Source: Janthinobacterium sp. | Lineage (GTDB): Bacteria; Pseudomonadota; Gammaproteobacteria; Burkholderiales; Burkholderiaceae_D | NCBI RefSeq assembly: GCF_009923995.1 | Contig: NZ_RFSK01000021.1 | Span: 20,582 to 84,581 of the forward strand | Direction of reading: 5' to 3' | DNA: 64,000 bases | Part shown: in pieces, positions 45,289 to 54,012 of the stretch | Layout of the letters: every line of letters starts with the position of its first letter | How positions within the stretch are numbered: position 1 is the first letter of the stretch | The notes under the pieces: generated by a model | The model's database searches: none | What the model saw: only the letters and a program-made list of their open reading frames with translations | Told to the model about the DNA's origin: nothing | Translations under genes and position numbers: made by a program

Positions 45289-46122
45289 TCAGGCACGCTG
45301 GTAGATTCTTTCAGCCGGACACAACTCGCGGAAGCTGGCCGCATGGCGGCTGAAATGCAGGCTTTCCTTCATGCCCAGGCCCAGGAAACCCCGGTTCACC
45401 AGCGCGTCGTGGAACAGGCCCAGGGCGCGGTCCTGCAAGTCTTTATTGAAATAAATCATGACGTTACGGCAGGAAACCATGTGCACCTCCGAAAACACGC
45501 TATCGGTCGCCAGGCTGTGGTCGGCGAAAACGAACTGGCGCCGCAGGCGCCGGTCAAAGATGGCGCCCTTGTAGGCCGCCGTGTAATAGTCGGACAGCGA
45601 GCGCTTGCCGCCCGCCAGCCGGTAGTTTTCGCTGAACTGGGCGATGCGTTCGACGGGATAGATTCCCGCCTCGGCGGCGGCCAGCGCCTCGACGTTGATA
45701 TCCGTCGCATAAATCATGCTACGTTCCAGCAAGCCTTCCTCTTCCAGCAGGATGGCCAGCGACCAGACTTCTTCCCCGCTGCTGCAGCCCGCCACCCAGA
45801 TCTTGATGGAGGGGTAGGTGTGCAGGATGGGCACGACTTTTTCGCGCAGGGCGCGGAAATACGCGGGATCGCGGAACATCTCGCTGACCTGCACCGTAAA
45901 AAACTGCAGCATCTGCGCAAACACCGTGGGTTCATGCAAGATGCGGTCCTGCAACTGCGACAGGCTGGCGCAGCCGAAGCGCTCCATGGCCTGGCGCATG
46001 CGCCGGCGCAGGGAAGCGACCGAATAATCGCGGAAATCATGCTGGTACCGCAGCAAGATTCCTTCAAGCAACAACTTCAATTCGATATCGAAAATATCAT
46101 CATCTAGCAATTTGACATCCAC
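45289..46122 (-). CDS. cheR: CheR-type protein-glutamate methyltransferase
   Basis: S-adenosylmethionine-dependent methyltransferase, about 277 residues. A CheR N-terminal helical domain (RYQHDFRDYSVASLRRRM) precedes the catalytic domain with the SAM motif WVAGCSSGEEVWSLAI, YATDINVEAL and SCRNVMIYF. I start at GTG 46122 (VDVKLLDDD), with GAGG 5 bases upstream; the track's start is a TTG without ribosome site. First gene of a cheR-cheB-kinase-hybrid kinase cluster that has no MCP or CheA gene. Confidence 0.9.
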   Translation of the reverse strand: MDVKLLDDDIFDIELKLLLEGILLRYQHDFRDYSVASLRRRMRQAMERFGCASLSQLQDRILHEPTVFAQMLQFFTVQVSEMFRDPAYFRALREKVVPILHTYPSIKIWVAGCSSGEEVWSLAILLEEEGLLERSMIYATDINVEALAAAEAGIYPVERIAQFSENYRLAGGKRSLSDYYTAAYKGAIFDRRLRRQFVFADHSLATDSVFSEVHMVSCRNVMIYFNKDLQDRALGLFHDALVNRGFLGLGMKESLHFSRHAASFRELCPAERIYQRA

Positions 46123-46259
46123 CCTTCCCTCTGCTGTGCTGGCCGGCCCCCGCCCTGCCGCGGACAAGGGGAGCCAGCCAGAATGCTAGCAGATCGCGGG
46201 GAATTCTCCCGCAGGAAAAGTGCTGTTTGGGTACGCTGGCGTACACTGGGACATCTTTT

Positions 46260-47252
46260 TCAGGCGTCCACGCCCTTCATGCCCTCTTCCGTGTAGCGCG
46301 CGCCTGCCGCCATGCCCAACGGAAAGGCCGCGTCGATGGCGGCCAGCCCGGCCCCGTCCAGGGCCACCTGCAAGGCCCCCAGGTTGTCATGCAGGTAAGC
46401 GATGCGCCGGGTGCCGGGAATGGGGATGATGTCCTCGCCCTGCGCCAGCAGCCAGGCCAGCGCCAGCTGCGCCGGGCTGCAGCCCCTGTCGCGCGCCATC
46501 TGCCGCACCAGCCCCGCGATGGCCTGGTTGCGCGCCAGGTTGTCCGGCGCGAAACGGGGATTGAACTGGCGGAAATCGCCCGCCTCCAGGCTGGCAAGGT
46601 CGGTGATGGCGCCCGTCAGGAAGCCCCGGCCCAGGGGGCTGTAGGCAAAGAAACTGGCGCCCACGGCGCGGCAGGCGGCCAGCACGCCCTGCTCCGGCTC
46701 GCGCGTCCACAGCGAATACTCGCTCTGCACGGCCGCCACCGGGCAGATGGCCGCCGCGCGCCGCAGGGTGGCCGCGCTCACTTCGCACAGGCCCACGGCG
46801 CGAATCTTCCCTTCCTGCCGCAGTTGCGCCAGCGCCCCCATCGATTCCTCCAGCGGCGTGTCCAGGTTCAGGCGGTGCAGGTAGAACAGGTCGATGCTCT
46901 CCACGCCCAGGCGCGCCAGCGACGCTTCGCAGGCCTGGCGGATGTAGGCGGGGGAATTGTCGACGCGGCGCGCATAGCTGCCCGCCTCGCGGGCCAGGCC
47001 GCATTTGGTGGCGACCAGGGCCTGGCCGCGATGGTGTTTTAAAAAGCGTCCCAGCAATTGCTCGTTGTGGCCGAAACCGTATGCGTCGGCCGTGTCGAAC
47101 AGGGTCACGCCGGCCGCCAGGGCCGCCTCCAGCGTGGCCAGCGATTGCGTCTCGTCCGTGGCGCCATAGAATTCCGACATGCCCATGCAGCCCAGGCCCA
47201 GTGCCGAGCTGTGCATGCCGCTGTTGCCGATGCGTCGTTGTGGCAGTTGCAT
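46260..47252 (-). CDS. Aldo/keto reductase
   Basis: NADPH-dependent oxidoreductase of the AKR fold, about 330 residues. The catalytic tetrad is in FDTADAYGFG (Asp, Tyr), VATKCG (Lys) and YLHRL (His). The NADPH site IPIPGTRRIAYLHDN is near the C-terminus. The start MQLPQRRIGNSG at 47252 follows GGGAGATCAAC. Substrate unknown; close relatives reduce small aldehydes. Divergent from the adjacent LysR gene (85 bp), which probably controls it. Confidence 0.93.
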   Translation of the reverse strand: MQLPQRRIGNSGMHSSALGLGCMGMSEFYGATDETQSLATLEAALAAGVTLFDTADAYGFGHNEQLLGRFLKHHRGQALVATKCGLAREAGSYARRVDNSPAYIRQACEASLARLGVESIDLFYLHRLNLDTPLEESMGALAQLRQEGKIRAVGLCEVSAATLRRAAAICPVAAVQSEYSLWTREPEQGVLAACRAVGASFFAYSPLGRGFLTGAITDLASLEAGDFRQFNPRFAPDNLARNQAIAGLVRQMARDRGCSPAQLALAWLLAQGEDIIPIPGTRRIAYLHDNLGALQVALDGAGLAAIDAAFPLGMAAGARYTEEGMKGVDA

Positions 47253-47337
47253 GTTGATCTCCCTCAAGTGTCAATGCCGCCAGTCTGGGCCGCGCGGGCT
47301 GGCAAGGGAATGAGCGATTTCGTGATACCTTTCTGGT

Positions 47338-48228
47338 ATGAGAGCCCTCGACACCCATGCCTTGCAGCTGTTTTGCGCCGTCGCCCGCTGCCTGAACTTC
47401 CGCCAGGCAGCCGAGCAGCTGCACATGACCCAGCCGCCCCTGTCGCGCGCCATCAAGGCGCTGGAAGAGCGGCTGGGCGCCCGCCTGTTCGAACGCGACA
47501 CGCAGGGCGTGGCCCTCACGCCCGCCGGCCGCACCCTGCTGCCGCAAGCCTTGCACATCCTCGACCTGCTGGAGACGGCGCAAGCGTCGCTGCCGCGCGA
47601 TGCGGCCCCGGCGCGCCTGCGCCTGGGCCTGACCAGTTCCGTGGAAGCGGGCCTGTTCCGCCCCCTGCTGGCGGCACTGGAGGAAGAGTTGCACAATACG
47701 CGCCTGGAACTGACGTCGGCGCCCTCGCCGCGCCTGGTGACTAGCGTGCGCAAGGGCCAGCTGGACGCGGCCCTGCTCGCCCTGCCCAGCGCCACCTTCG
47801 AGCTGGCCGTGCAGCCGCTGGCGCGCCAGCCCATGATGCTGGCCCTGCCGGCCGGACACCGGCTGGCACGGAAGCGCAAGCTGAGCCTGGTTGATATCGC
47901 GCAGGAACCGATGTACTGGTTCGAGCGGGCGCGCCAGCCCGCCTTTTTCGACCATTGCCAGCAAGTATTCCGCCGCCACGACTTCGCGCCCGTCTTCCTG
48001 CGCGAAGCCGTGGACCACCATGTGCTGCTCGGCGACGTGGCGGCCGGCAAGGGCATGGCCCTGCTGGCCGACTCCTTCCGCGCCCTGCGCCTGGCGGGCG
48101 TGGCCTACCGGCCCTTGCTGGAGGGCGAGGAACTGGCGGCCGGCATCGGTCTGGCCTGGCAGCCCGGCCACGCCCACGCGGCCCTGCCCCTGCTGCGCCG
48201 GCTGGCGGCGCAGCAGCTGGAAAGATGA
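47338..48228 (+). CDS. LysR family transcriptional regulator
   Basis: A 296-residue regulator. The winged helix-turn-helix is at residues 5-65 (NFRQAAEQLHMTQPPLSRAI). The effector-binding domain (about 90-290) has two subdomains. Divergent orientation to the aldo/keto reductase gene suggests that gene as target, the usual LysR arrangement. The inducer cannot be told from sequence. Confidence 0.92.
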   Translation: MRALDTHALQLFCAVARCLNFRQAAEQLHMTQPPLSRAIKALEERLGARLFERDTQGVALTPAGRTLLPQALHILDLLETAQASLPRDAAPARLRLGLTSSVEAGLFRPLLAALEEELHNTRLELTSAPSPRLVTSVRKGQLDAALLALPSATFELAVQPLARQPMMLALPAGHRLARKRKLSLVDIAQEPMYWFERARQPAFFDHCQQVFRRHDFAPVFLREAVDHHVLLGDVAAGKGMALLADSFRALRLAGVAYRPLLEGEELAAGIGLAWQPGHAHAALPLLRRLAAQQLER

Positions 48229-48285
48229 CGCCGCACGCGCGCGCGCCAGACGCGCTACCATAGCGGCTTCCCCACCCTTACCGCC

Positions 48286-48801
48286 ATGACCATGACGTTT
48301 ACCATCAGCGACGCCGCCTACGCCACCGACACTCCCGAAGCCAAGCAAGCCATGTACGCGGACCTGCGCTCGCAGCTGCAGGGCCTGCTCGCGGGCGAGA
48401 GCGATTTCATCGCCAACACGGCCAATTTCAGTTCCCTCGTATTCAACACCATGCCGGGCCTGAACTGGGCCGGCTTCTATTTCCTCAAGGGCGAGGAACT
48501 GGTGCTGGGACCGTTCCAGGGCAAGCCCGCCTGCATCCGCATCAAGAAAGGCCGCGGCGTGTGCGGCACCACCGTGGTCGAAGCCAGGTCCATCGTCGTG
48601 CAGGACGTGCATGCGTTTCCCGGCCACATCGCCTGCGACGTCAACTCGCGCTCGGAACTGGTGGTGCCCGTGTTTGCCGACGGCCGGATCATCGGCGTGT
48701 TCGACCTCGACAGCCCATTGACGGGCCGCTTCGACGATGTCGACGCGCAAGGCGTGGAATCGCTGGTGCGCGTGCTGGAAGCAGCCATCGCCGCCGAGTA
48801 A
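48286..48801 (+). CDS. msrC: Free methionine-(R)-sulfoxide reductase (GAF domain)
   Basis: Reduces free methionine-R-sulfoxide using thioredoxin. A 171-residue single GAF domain with the fRMsr signature: WAGFYF, the three cysteines of PACIRIKKGRGVCGTTV and GHIACDVNS, and IIGVFDLDSP. All three positions match the E. coli enzyme. Two starts (48286, 48292) are possible. It abuts the convergent O-methyltransferase gene directly, with stops at 48801 and 48802. Confidence 0.94.
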   Translation: MTMTFTISDAAYATDTPEAKQAMYADLRSQLQGLLAGESDFIANTANFSSLVFNTMPGLNWAGFYFLKGEELVLGPFQGKPACIRIKKGRGVCGTTVVEARSIVVQDVHAFPGHIACDVNSRSELVVPVFADGRIIGVFDLDSPLTGRFDDVDAQGVESLVRVLEAAIAAE

Positions 48802-49398
48802 TCAGCTGCCCGCCTTGACGGCGATGAACTCGCCCTTGCCGACCGTCGCCAAACAGGCCGTGTAGCGGCCGTCGGCGCGGATGGCGTCAAGGAAATCCGC
48901 CATGTCCGCGTAGTGCGAACTGGCGTTGTCCACCACCAGCACGCCGCCGGGCGCCAGCGCCCGGTCCAGCTGCGGCCACCACGCTGCATATTGCTGGCGC
49001 GCCGAATCGAGAAAGATGAAATCGTAGGCGCCGTCAGCCGCATCGCGCAGCACGTCGCCCGCGTCCGCCAGCAGCTGGCCTATCACCCCTTGCAATTGCG
49101 CCCGCGCAAAGTTGGCATGCGCCATGTCGAACTTGTCCTGCGCCTTTTCCACCGTCACGACGCTGCCGCCCAGCGCCCGCGCCGCGCGCGCCAGCCACAG
49201 GGTGGAATAGCCGTTCGAGGTGCCGATTTCCAGCACGCGACGGGCGCCGCGCGCCTGCACCAGCACGGCCAGCAGCTCGCCCGTGTCGCGCGTGATATTG
49301 AGCATGCGGCTGGCGCGCTCCGCGTGCGCCGCATCATTGGCCAGACCGAACGCTTCCAGTTCGTCCAGCAGGGTGTCGATCGAGGGTGTAGCAGGCAT
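48802..49398 (-). CDS. SAM-dependent O-methyltransferase (family 3-like)
   Basis: A 198-residue class I methyltransferase. The SAM-binding motif is VLEIGTSNGYSTLWLA, followed by VVTVEKAQDKFDMA and YDFIFLDSARQQYAAWW. The pattern fits the catechol/caffeoyl-CoA-type O-methyltransferase group, in which Asp residues bind a metal. The acceptor is unknown. No pathway genes surround it. Confidence 0.87.
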   Translation of the reverse strand: MPATPSIDTLLDELEAFGLANDAAHAERASRMLNITRDTGELLAVLVQARGARRVLEIGTSNGYSTLWLARAARALGGSVVTVEKAQDKFDMAHANFARAQLQGVIGQLLADAGDVLRDAADGAYDFIFLDSARQQYAAWWPQLDRALAPGGVLVVDNASSHYADMADFLDAIRADGRYTACLATVGKGEFIAVKAGS

Positions 49399-49481
49399 GG
49401 CGCACTCCAGGCAGGTAGTTCAACGATAGGCACAGCATAGCAAACAACGCCGCGCCGGCGCGCCGGCCAGCCCCTGTGCAA

Positions 49482-49499
49482 GATGTCATTTGACATCTG
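49482..49499. promoter_or_regulatory. AGATGTCA-TT-TGACATCT palindrome
   Basis: Perfect 8-bp arms around two bases, in the divergent region between the O-methyltransferase and the glycine-zipper gene, 83 bp from the latter's ATG. A TTGACA (49490-49495) is embedded in it, so a bound regulator would cover a -35-like element. The regulator is unknown. Confidence 0.55.
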
Positions 49500-49582
49500 C
49501 GGCGCGCCAGGCGACACATGGCCGCCGCCATGCCGGCGCATGCTGTCTTCATGGCATCCGCCATCTTCGAAAGGGGCTCATC

Positions 49583-50275
49583 ATGAAAACCAGGATCCCA
49601 TTGCTTGCCGTCTGCCTGGCCGGCGCGTGCGGCGCCGCGCTGGCCGGCGAGTACGGCAACGTCATTGCTTCGACACCCGTCATGGCCCAGGTGCTCGTAC
49701 CGCAACAAGCGTGCCAGAACGTGACGCAGGTCAGCCCGCCGGAAACCAGCGGCGGCGGCGCCGTCGCGGGCGCGCTGATCGGCGGCCTGGCCGGCAATGC
49801 CATCGGCGGCGGCGCGGGACGCGCCCTGGCCACGGGCCTGGGCGTGGTGGCCGGCGCCATCACCGGCAACAACATCGAGGCGGCCAATACGCCGCCGCGC
49901 CTGAGCAGCGGCGTCGTCTGCCAGAGCGCCAGCCGCAGCGAGAACCGCGTGATCGGCTATGACGTCACCTATGAATACCAGGGCCAGCGCTACCAGGCCC
50001 GCGTGCCGCAGGACCCGGGCGCGCGCATCGCCGTGAATGTCTCGGCCGCCGACGCCATGCCGGCGCAGGCTGCGCCGCAAGACCAGTCGCTGCTGCCCGC
50101 CCTGCCCGTGGCCGTTCCCGCGACCAGCACCGTGTATGTCACCACGCCCGTGCTGGCGCCCGACTTCGGCTGGTACGCGCCGTATGGCTACTACGGCTAT
50201 GCGGGCTTCGGCCGGCCGGCCATCGCCTTCGCGCCCCATTTCGGCGGCGGCTTCCATCACGGACGCCGCTTCTGA
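49583..50275 (+). CDS. Glycine-zipper 2TM envelope protein
   Basis: About 230 residues. The signal peptide MKTRIPLLAVCLAGACGAALA is cleaved before GEYGN. A glycine-zipper segment follows (about 65-105, GALIGGLAGNAIGGGAGRA), of the type found in 17-kDa surface antigen-like outer-membrane proteins. A beta-rich region (YDVTYEYQGQRYQARVP) and a Tyr/Gly/His-rich tail (YAPYGYYGYAGFG, HHGRRF) complete it. The start at 49583 has AAGGGG upstream; the track's earlier start is antisense-like sequence. Confidence 0.87.
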   Translation: MKTRIPLLAVCLAGACGAALAGEYGNVIASTPVMAQVLVPQQACQNVTQVSPPETSGGGAVAGALIGGLAGNAIGGGAGRALATGLGVVAGAITGNNIEAANTPPRLSSGVVCQSASRSENRVIGYDVTYEYQGQRYQARVPQDPGARIAVNVSAADAMPAQAAPQDQSLLPALPVAVPATSTVYVTTPVLAPDFGWYAPYGYYGYAGFGRPAIAFAPHFGGGFHHGRRF

Positions 50276-50338
50276 CGCCGCCGCAGCCTCGCGTGACCTC
50301 GCCGTGGCTGGAACCCATGCAAGCTTAGGAGAATTGCC

Positions 50339-50560
50339 ATGAACCAAGACTTTCACATCAGCAGCACCGGCTCGCACGCCCTGTCTGCGCTCGTCGCCCT
50401 CGCCGCCACGGCCATCGTGCTGTGGCTGGTCTTCACCGTGGCGGGCGATTACTACGCCGCCGACGAACTGGCCCAGCAGGCCGCCCAGGCCAGCGTCCAG
50501 CCACCGGCCGGCCACGATGCGGCGCCACAGCCCGGCCCCGGCGCCGGCCGCGCGCACTGA
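50339..50560 (+). CDS. Small single-helix membrane protein
   Basis: A 73-residue protein with one strong transmembrane helix (about 14-36, ALSALVALAATAIVLWLVFT) and a short Ala/Gln/Pro-rich tail. TAGGAG lies 8 bases upstream of the ATG. No family recognised. It lies 63 bp after the glycine-zipper gene and is probably in the same transcript. Confidence 0.72.
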   Translation: MNQDFHISSTGSHALSALVALAATAIVLWLVFTVAGDYYAADELAQQAAQASVQPPAGHDAAPQPGPGAGRAH

Positions 50561-50682
50561 CGGCGGGGCGCGCCATGTTACAGATGACATATTGGTCCGC
50601 CGCCGTTGACATGGCATGGACGGGCTTGCGCGCGAGAATGCTGGCAGCGCGCCCCTTTTCGCGCCATCCACAGGAGAACACG

Positions 50683-51129
50683 ATGCAGCCCAAGCATACT
50701 GATGTGCAGCCGACAACATTGCCGCCCGCCTCAGGCGAGGACGAGCAGCAGGTGGCCCAGCTGGTCGGCGCCCTGTATGCGGAGATGCCCGCTTCGGAAC
50801 AGAGCCGCCTGCTGGCGCGCATGCTCAAGCCGCTGGGACTGCTGTCGCTGGCGGCCGTGGCCAACGGTACCTTTGCGCGGCTGTGGTACCGGGGTGAACA
50901 CGATAGCGGCCACATCCGCCTGGAAGACGCGCATGACCTGCCTTCGAGCGACATCGTGACCCTCGTCGAATTCGTGCAGCAGGTCAGCGCGGAAACCATC
51001 GAAGGCGTGGCCGGCAGCCTGTGCTCCTCGCCCGCGCTGGCCGGTTCCGCGGCGGCGGCCATGCTGGTGCGCGTCCTGCTGCGGCGGCTGCAGGCGCGCC
51101 GCGCCACGGCGCCGGCGGGCGCCCATTGA
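50683..51129 (+). CDS. Conserved-looking protein of unknown function
   Basis: A 148-residue, mostly helical soluble protein: MQPKHTDVQPTTLPPASGED, then EMPASEQSRLLARMLKPLGL and a C-terminal Ala/Leu/Arg-rich helix. No signal peptide is evident. AGGAG lies 7 bases upstream of the ATG at 50683; the track's longer start overlaps the preceding small gene. It ends 5 bp from the convergent response regulator. Family not recognised. Confidence 0.7.
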   Translation: MQPKHTDVQPTTLPPASGEDEQQVAQLVGALYAEMPASEQSRLLARMLKPLGLLSLAAVANGTFARLWYRGEHDSGHIRLEDAHDLPSSDIVTLVEFVQQVSAETIEGVAGSLCSSPALAGSAAAAMLVRVLLRRLQARRATAPAGAH

Positions 51130-51134
51130 GGTAC

Positions 51135-51866
51135 TCAGTACAGGGTATCGACGTCGCTGGCAAGGCGGTAGCCGGCGCCCCGCTCCGTGAGGATCAGCCG
51201 GGGCGCCGTCGCATCGGCTTCCAGCTTGAGCCGCAGGCGGCGGATCTGCACGTCGATGGAGCGGTCGTAGACTTCCCCCTCGTGCAGGCGCGACAGCGAC
51301 AGCAGCTGGTCGCGGCTCAGCACGCGCTGCGGCGCGCGGCACAGGGCGTTCAACAGGCTGAATTCGCCGTTCGACAGTTCCACCACCGTGCCGCCGGGCG
51401 CCGTCAGGCGCCGCGTGCGCAGGTTCAGCTCCCAGCCCGCGAAGCGGAAGGCGCGGCGGCTGCCGTCGCGCTCGGGCAAGGTGGCTTGCACCTGGTAGCG
51501 GCGCAGCACGGCGCGCACGCGCGCCAGCAGTTCGCGCGGGCTGAACGGCTTCGTCACATAGTCGTCGGCGCCCAGTTCCAGGCCCATGACGCGGTCCGCT
51601 TCCTCGTTGCGCCCCGTCAGCAGTATGATGGGAACGGCGGCCTGCTCGCGCAGCTGGCGCGCCAGCTGCAAGCCGTCCTCGCCGGGCAGCTTCAAGTCCA
51701 GCAGCACCAGGTCCACCGCATGCTCTTGCAGGGCGGCAAACATCTGGCGCCCCGCATGGACGCAGCTGACGCGCATGTCGTTATTGCCCAGGTATTCGGC
51801 CACCAGTTCGCAGATGGCGGCGTCGTCGTCGAGCATCAGGATATGGGGAGCGACAGTGTGGTTCAT
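51135..51866 (-). CDS. OmpR/PhoB-type response regulator
   Basis: A 243-residue regulator. The receiver (about 8-120) has phospho-Asp in LVLLDLKLPGEDG and KPFSPREL after the conserved Lys. A winged-helix DNA-binding domain (about 140-238) includes RVLSRDQLLSLSR and GAGYRLASDV. It is divergent from the hybrid kinase, with starts 44 bp apart, so the two probably form a pair. Confidence 0.93.
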   Translation of the reverse strand: MNHTVAPHILMLDDDAAICELVAEYLGNNDMRVSCVHAGRQMFAALQEHAVDLVLLDLKLPGEDGLQLARQLREQAAVPIILLTGRNEEADRVMGLELGADDYVTKPFSPRELLARVRAVLRRYQVQATLPERDGSRRAFRFAGWELNLRTRRLTAPGGTVVELSNGEFSLLNALCRAPQRVLSRDQLLSLSRLHEGEVYDRSIDVQIRRLRLKLEADATAPRLILTERGAGYRLASDVDTLY

Positions 51867-51910
51867 GGGTGGCCATCGTGGTTGACTGCAAGGATAGGGA
51901 CGGGGAATGC

Positions 51911-54010
51911 ATGCCTATTATGAGTGATATCGTAGCAGAACCGGTGCCCTTGCTGCGCCGCCCCGTGGTGCTGGTGGCCATCCTTGGCGCCGTGGTGGTG
52001 CTTGTCGCCGCGCTGTCGCTGCTGCACCTGCGCCGCGAAGCCATCGACACGCAGGGCCGCGAACTGCGCCTGCTGTCGCTGGCCCTGACCGCCGAGGTCG
52101 GACGGGGCTTGCAGGGCATCGACGAAGGCTTGCGCGCCATGCAGGTCGAACTGCGCGAAGGCCGCCTGCCCACCTCGGGTCCCCTGGCCGGCCGCATCCT
52201 GAAGACGCACGCGGAGCTGCTGCCCCTGGTGCAGACCCTGTGGCTGCTCGACGCGCAGGGCAAGGTGCTGGCCGCCTCCGAAGCGGCCGCGCCGCCGCCC
52301 CTGGCCACGTTTGCGCCCGCCACGGACAGCCTGCTGCCCGGGCAGGTCGCCGTCAGCCGCCCGTTTGCCCCGCCCGCGCCCGCGCACGCCCCGTCGATGG
52401 TGGCGCTGGCCATGCGCTATCCGGCCCAGGGGCAGCAGGACGGCGGCTGGATCGTCGCCGCCCTGCCGGCCGACATGCTGCTGGGCGCCTTTTCCGTCGC
52501 CACGCCGGCTCCCGATGCGCGCATGGCCGTCTTCCGCAAGGACGGCGTGCGCCTGGCTGGCGCCATCGTGGCCACGCCGCACGCCACCGAGGCGGACCTG
52601 GCGCGGCGCCTGGCCGCCATGCGCAGCGCCGCCGTGCGCCGTTTCCGCGACGACAGCGAACGCCTGGTGGCCATGCACAGCCTGCAGCAGTTCGGCCTGG
52701 ACGTGGTGCTCACGCGCGACCTGGGCGTGATGCTCGTGGGCTGGCGCCAGGCCGTGCGCATCGTCCTGCTGGTGGTGGTGTTCCTGCTGCTGGTGATCAC
52801 GGGCGCGGCGTGGCTGATCGTGCGCGCCAACGGCCGCCGCGCCCTGGCCCAGCAGGCGCTGCAGGCGCAGCAGGCACGCAGCAGCAAGTTCAATTCGCTG
52901 GGCGTGCTGGCGGGCGCCGTCGCCCACGATTTCAACAACGTGCTCGCCTCCATCGTCGGCTATGGCGAGATGGCGCAGGATGCGGCCGTGCCGGGCAGCG
53001 CGCAGCGGCGCCACCTGGACATGGTGATCAAGGCGGCCCTGCGCGGCAAGACCCTGGTCGAGCGCATCCTCAGCTTCAGCGGCGGCGGCGCGCGCGCCTC
53101 CACCCCGTTCGCGCTGGAACCCATCGTCGAGGAAGTGCTGGCCATGCTGGCAGGCTCGCTGCCGGCCGGCATCGAGGTGAAGCGCCAGCTGCAGGCGGCC
53201 GGCGCGCAGCTCAACGGCGATCCCACGCAAGCGTTCGAGGCCGTCATGAACCTGTGCACGAACGCCATCCAGGCCATGCCCGGCGGCGGCACCCTGACGG
53301 TGGACTTGCGCAAGGTGCACATGGTGCAGGCGCGCATCCTGTCGCACAGCCGGCTCGACGCGGGCAGCTACCTGGCGCTGAGCGTGGCCGACGAAGGCGC
53401 GGGCATGTCGCCCGGCGTCATGGAGCATCTGTTCGAACCGTTCTTTACCACCCGCGCGGCGCAGTCGGGCACGGGCCTGGGACTGGCCGTCGTGCATGGC
53501 GTGGTGACGGAATTGGGCGGCGCCATCGATGTCGCCAGCCAGCCCGGGCGCGGCGCGCTGTTTACCCTGTATTTCCCGGAATACGCGGGCGCCGCCGCGC
53601 AGCCGTCCGCAGCGGAGGCGCCGCACGGTGCCGGCCAGGCCGTCATGGTCGTCGACGACGATGCCGACCTGGTGGCCATGCTGTCGGAAATGCTGGCCGA
53701 GCTGGGCTATGCCCCCGTCGGCTACACGGACCCGCAAGCGGCCCTGCAGGCGCTGCTGGCGGCGCCGCGACAGTATGCGCTGGTCATCACGGACGAAGTC
53801 ATGCCCGGCATGAGCGGCACCATGCTGGCGCAGACCCTGTCCAGCCGGCACCCCGGCCTGCCGCTGATACTGCTGAGCGGCTACGGCGGCCCGCTGATGG
53901 CGGCCAAGGCCGTCACGGCCGGCGTGTCCCACGTCCTGCTCAAGCCCGTGCGGCGCGAGGAGCTGGCGCATGCCTTGCAAACATTGATACCGCGCAAAGC
54001 TACGGCCTGA
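51911..54010 (+). CDS. Membrane hybrid histidine kinase with C-terminal receiver
   Basis: About 699 residues. The first transmembrane helix (about 18-40, VVLVAILGAVVVLVAALSLL) and the second (about 288-310, IVLLVVVFLLLVITGAAWLI) flank a periplasmic sensing domain of about 245 residues. A HisKA domain (H in [13 protein letters not shown]), ATPase (NLCTNAIQAM, GTGLGLAVVHG) and receiver (phospho-Asp in VITDEVMPGMSG) follow. Start 51911 has GGGGA upstream; 51920 is an alternative. Divergent from the OmpR-type regulator. Confidence 0.92.
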   Translation: MPIMSDIVAEPVPLLRRPVVLVAILGAVVVLVAALSLLHLRREAIDTQGRELRLLSLALTAEVGRGLQGIDEGLRAMQVELREGRLPTSGPLAGRILKTHAELLPLVQTLWLLDAQGKVLAASEAAAPPPLATFAPATDSLLPGQVAVSRPFAPPAPAHAPSMVALAMRYPAQGQQDGGWIVAALPADMLLGAFSVATPAPDARMAVFRKDGVRLAGAIVATPHATEADLARRLAAMRSAAVRRFRDDSERLVAMHSLQQFGLDVVLTRDLGVMLVGWRQAVRIVLLVVVFLLLVITGAAWLIVRANGRRALAQQALQAQQARSSKFNSLGVLAGAVAHDFNNVLASIVGYGEMAQDAAVPGSAQRRHLDMVIKAALRGKTLVERILSFSGGGARASTPFALEPIVEEVLAMLAGSLPAGIEVKRQLQAAGAQLNGDPTQAFEAVMNLCTNAIQAMPGGGTLTVDLRKVHMVQARILSHSRLDAGSYLALSVADEGAGMSPGVMEHLFEPFFTTRAAQSGTGLGLAVVHGVVTELGGAIDVASQPGRGALFTLYFPEYAGAAAQPSAAEAPHGAGQAVMVVDDDADLVAMLSEMLAELGYAPVGYTDPQAALQALLAAPRQYALVITDEVMPGMSGTMLAQTLSSRHPGLPLILLSGYGGPLMAAKAVTAGVSHVLLKPVRREELAHALQTLIPRKATA

Positions 54011-54012
54011 AA

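Noticed and set aside
46387-48750. 787-residue minus-strand ORF
   Set aside because: Runs antisense to LysR and msrC and out of frame through the aldo/keto reductase.
51863-53980. 705-residue minus-strand ORF
   Set aside because: Shadow of the hybrid kinase on the plus strand, which has complete HisKA, ATPase and receiver motifs.
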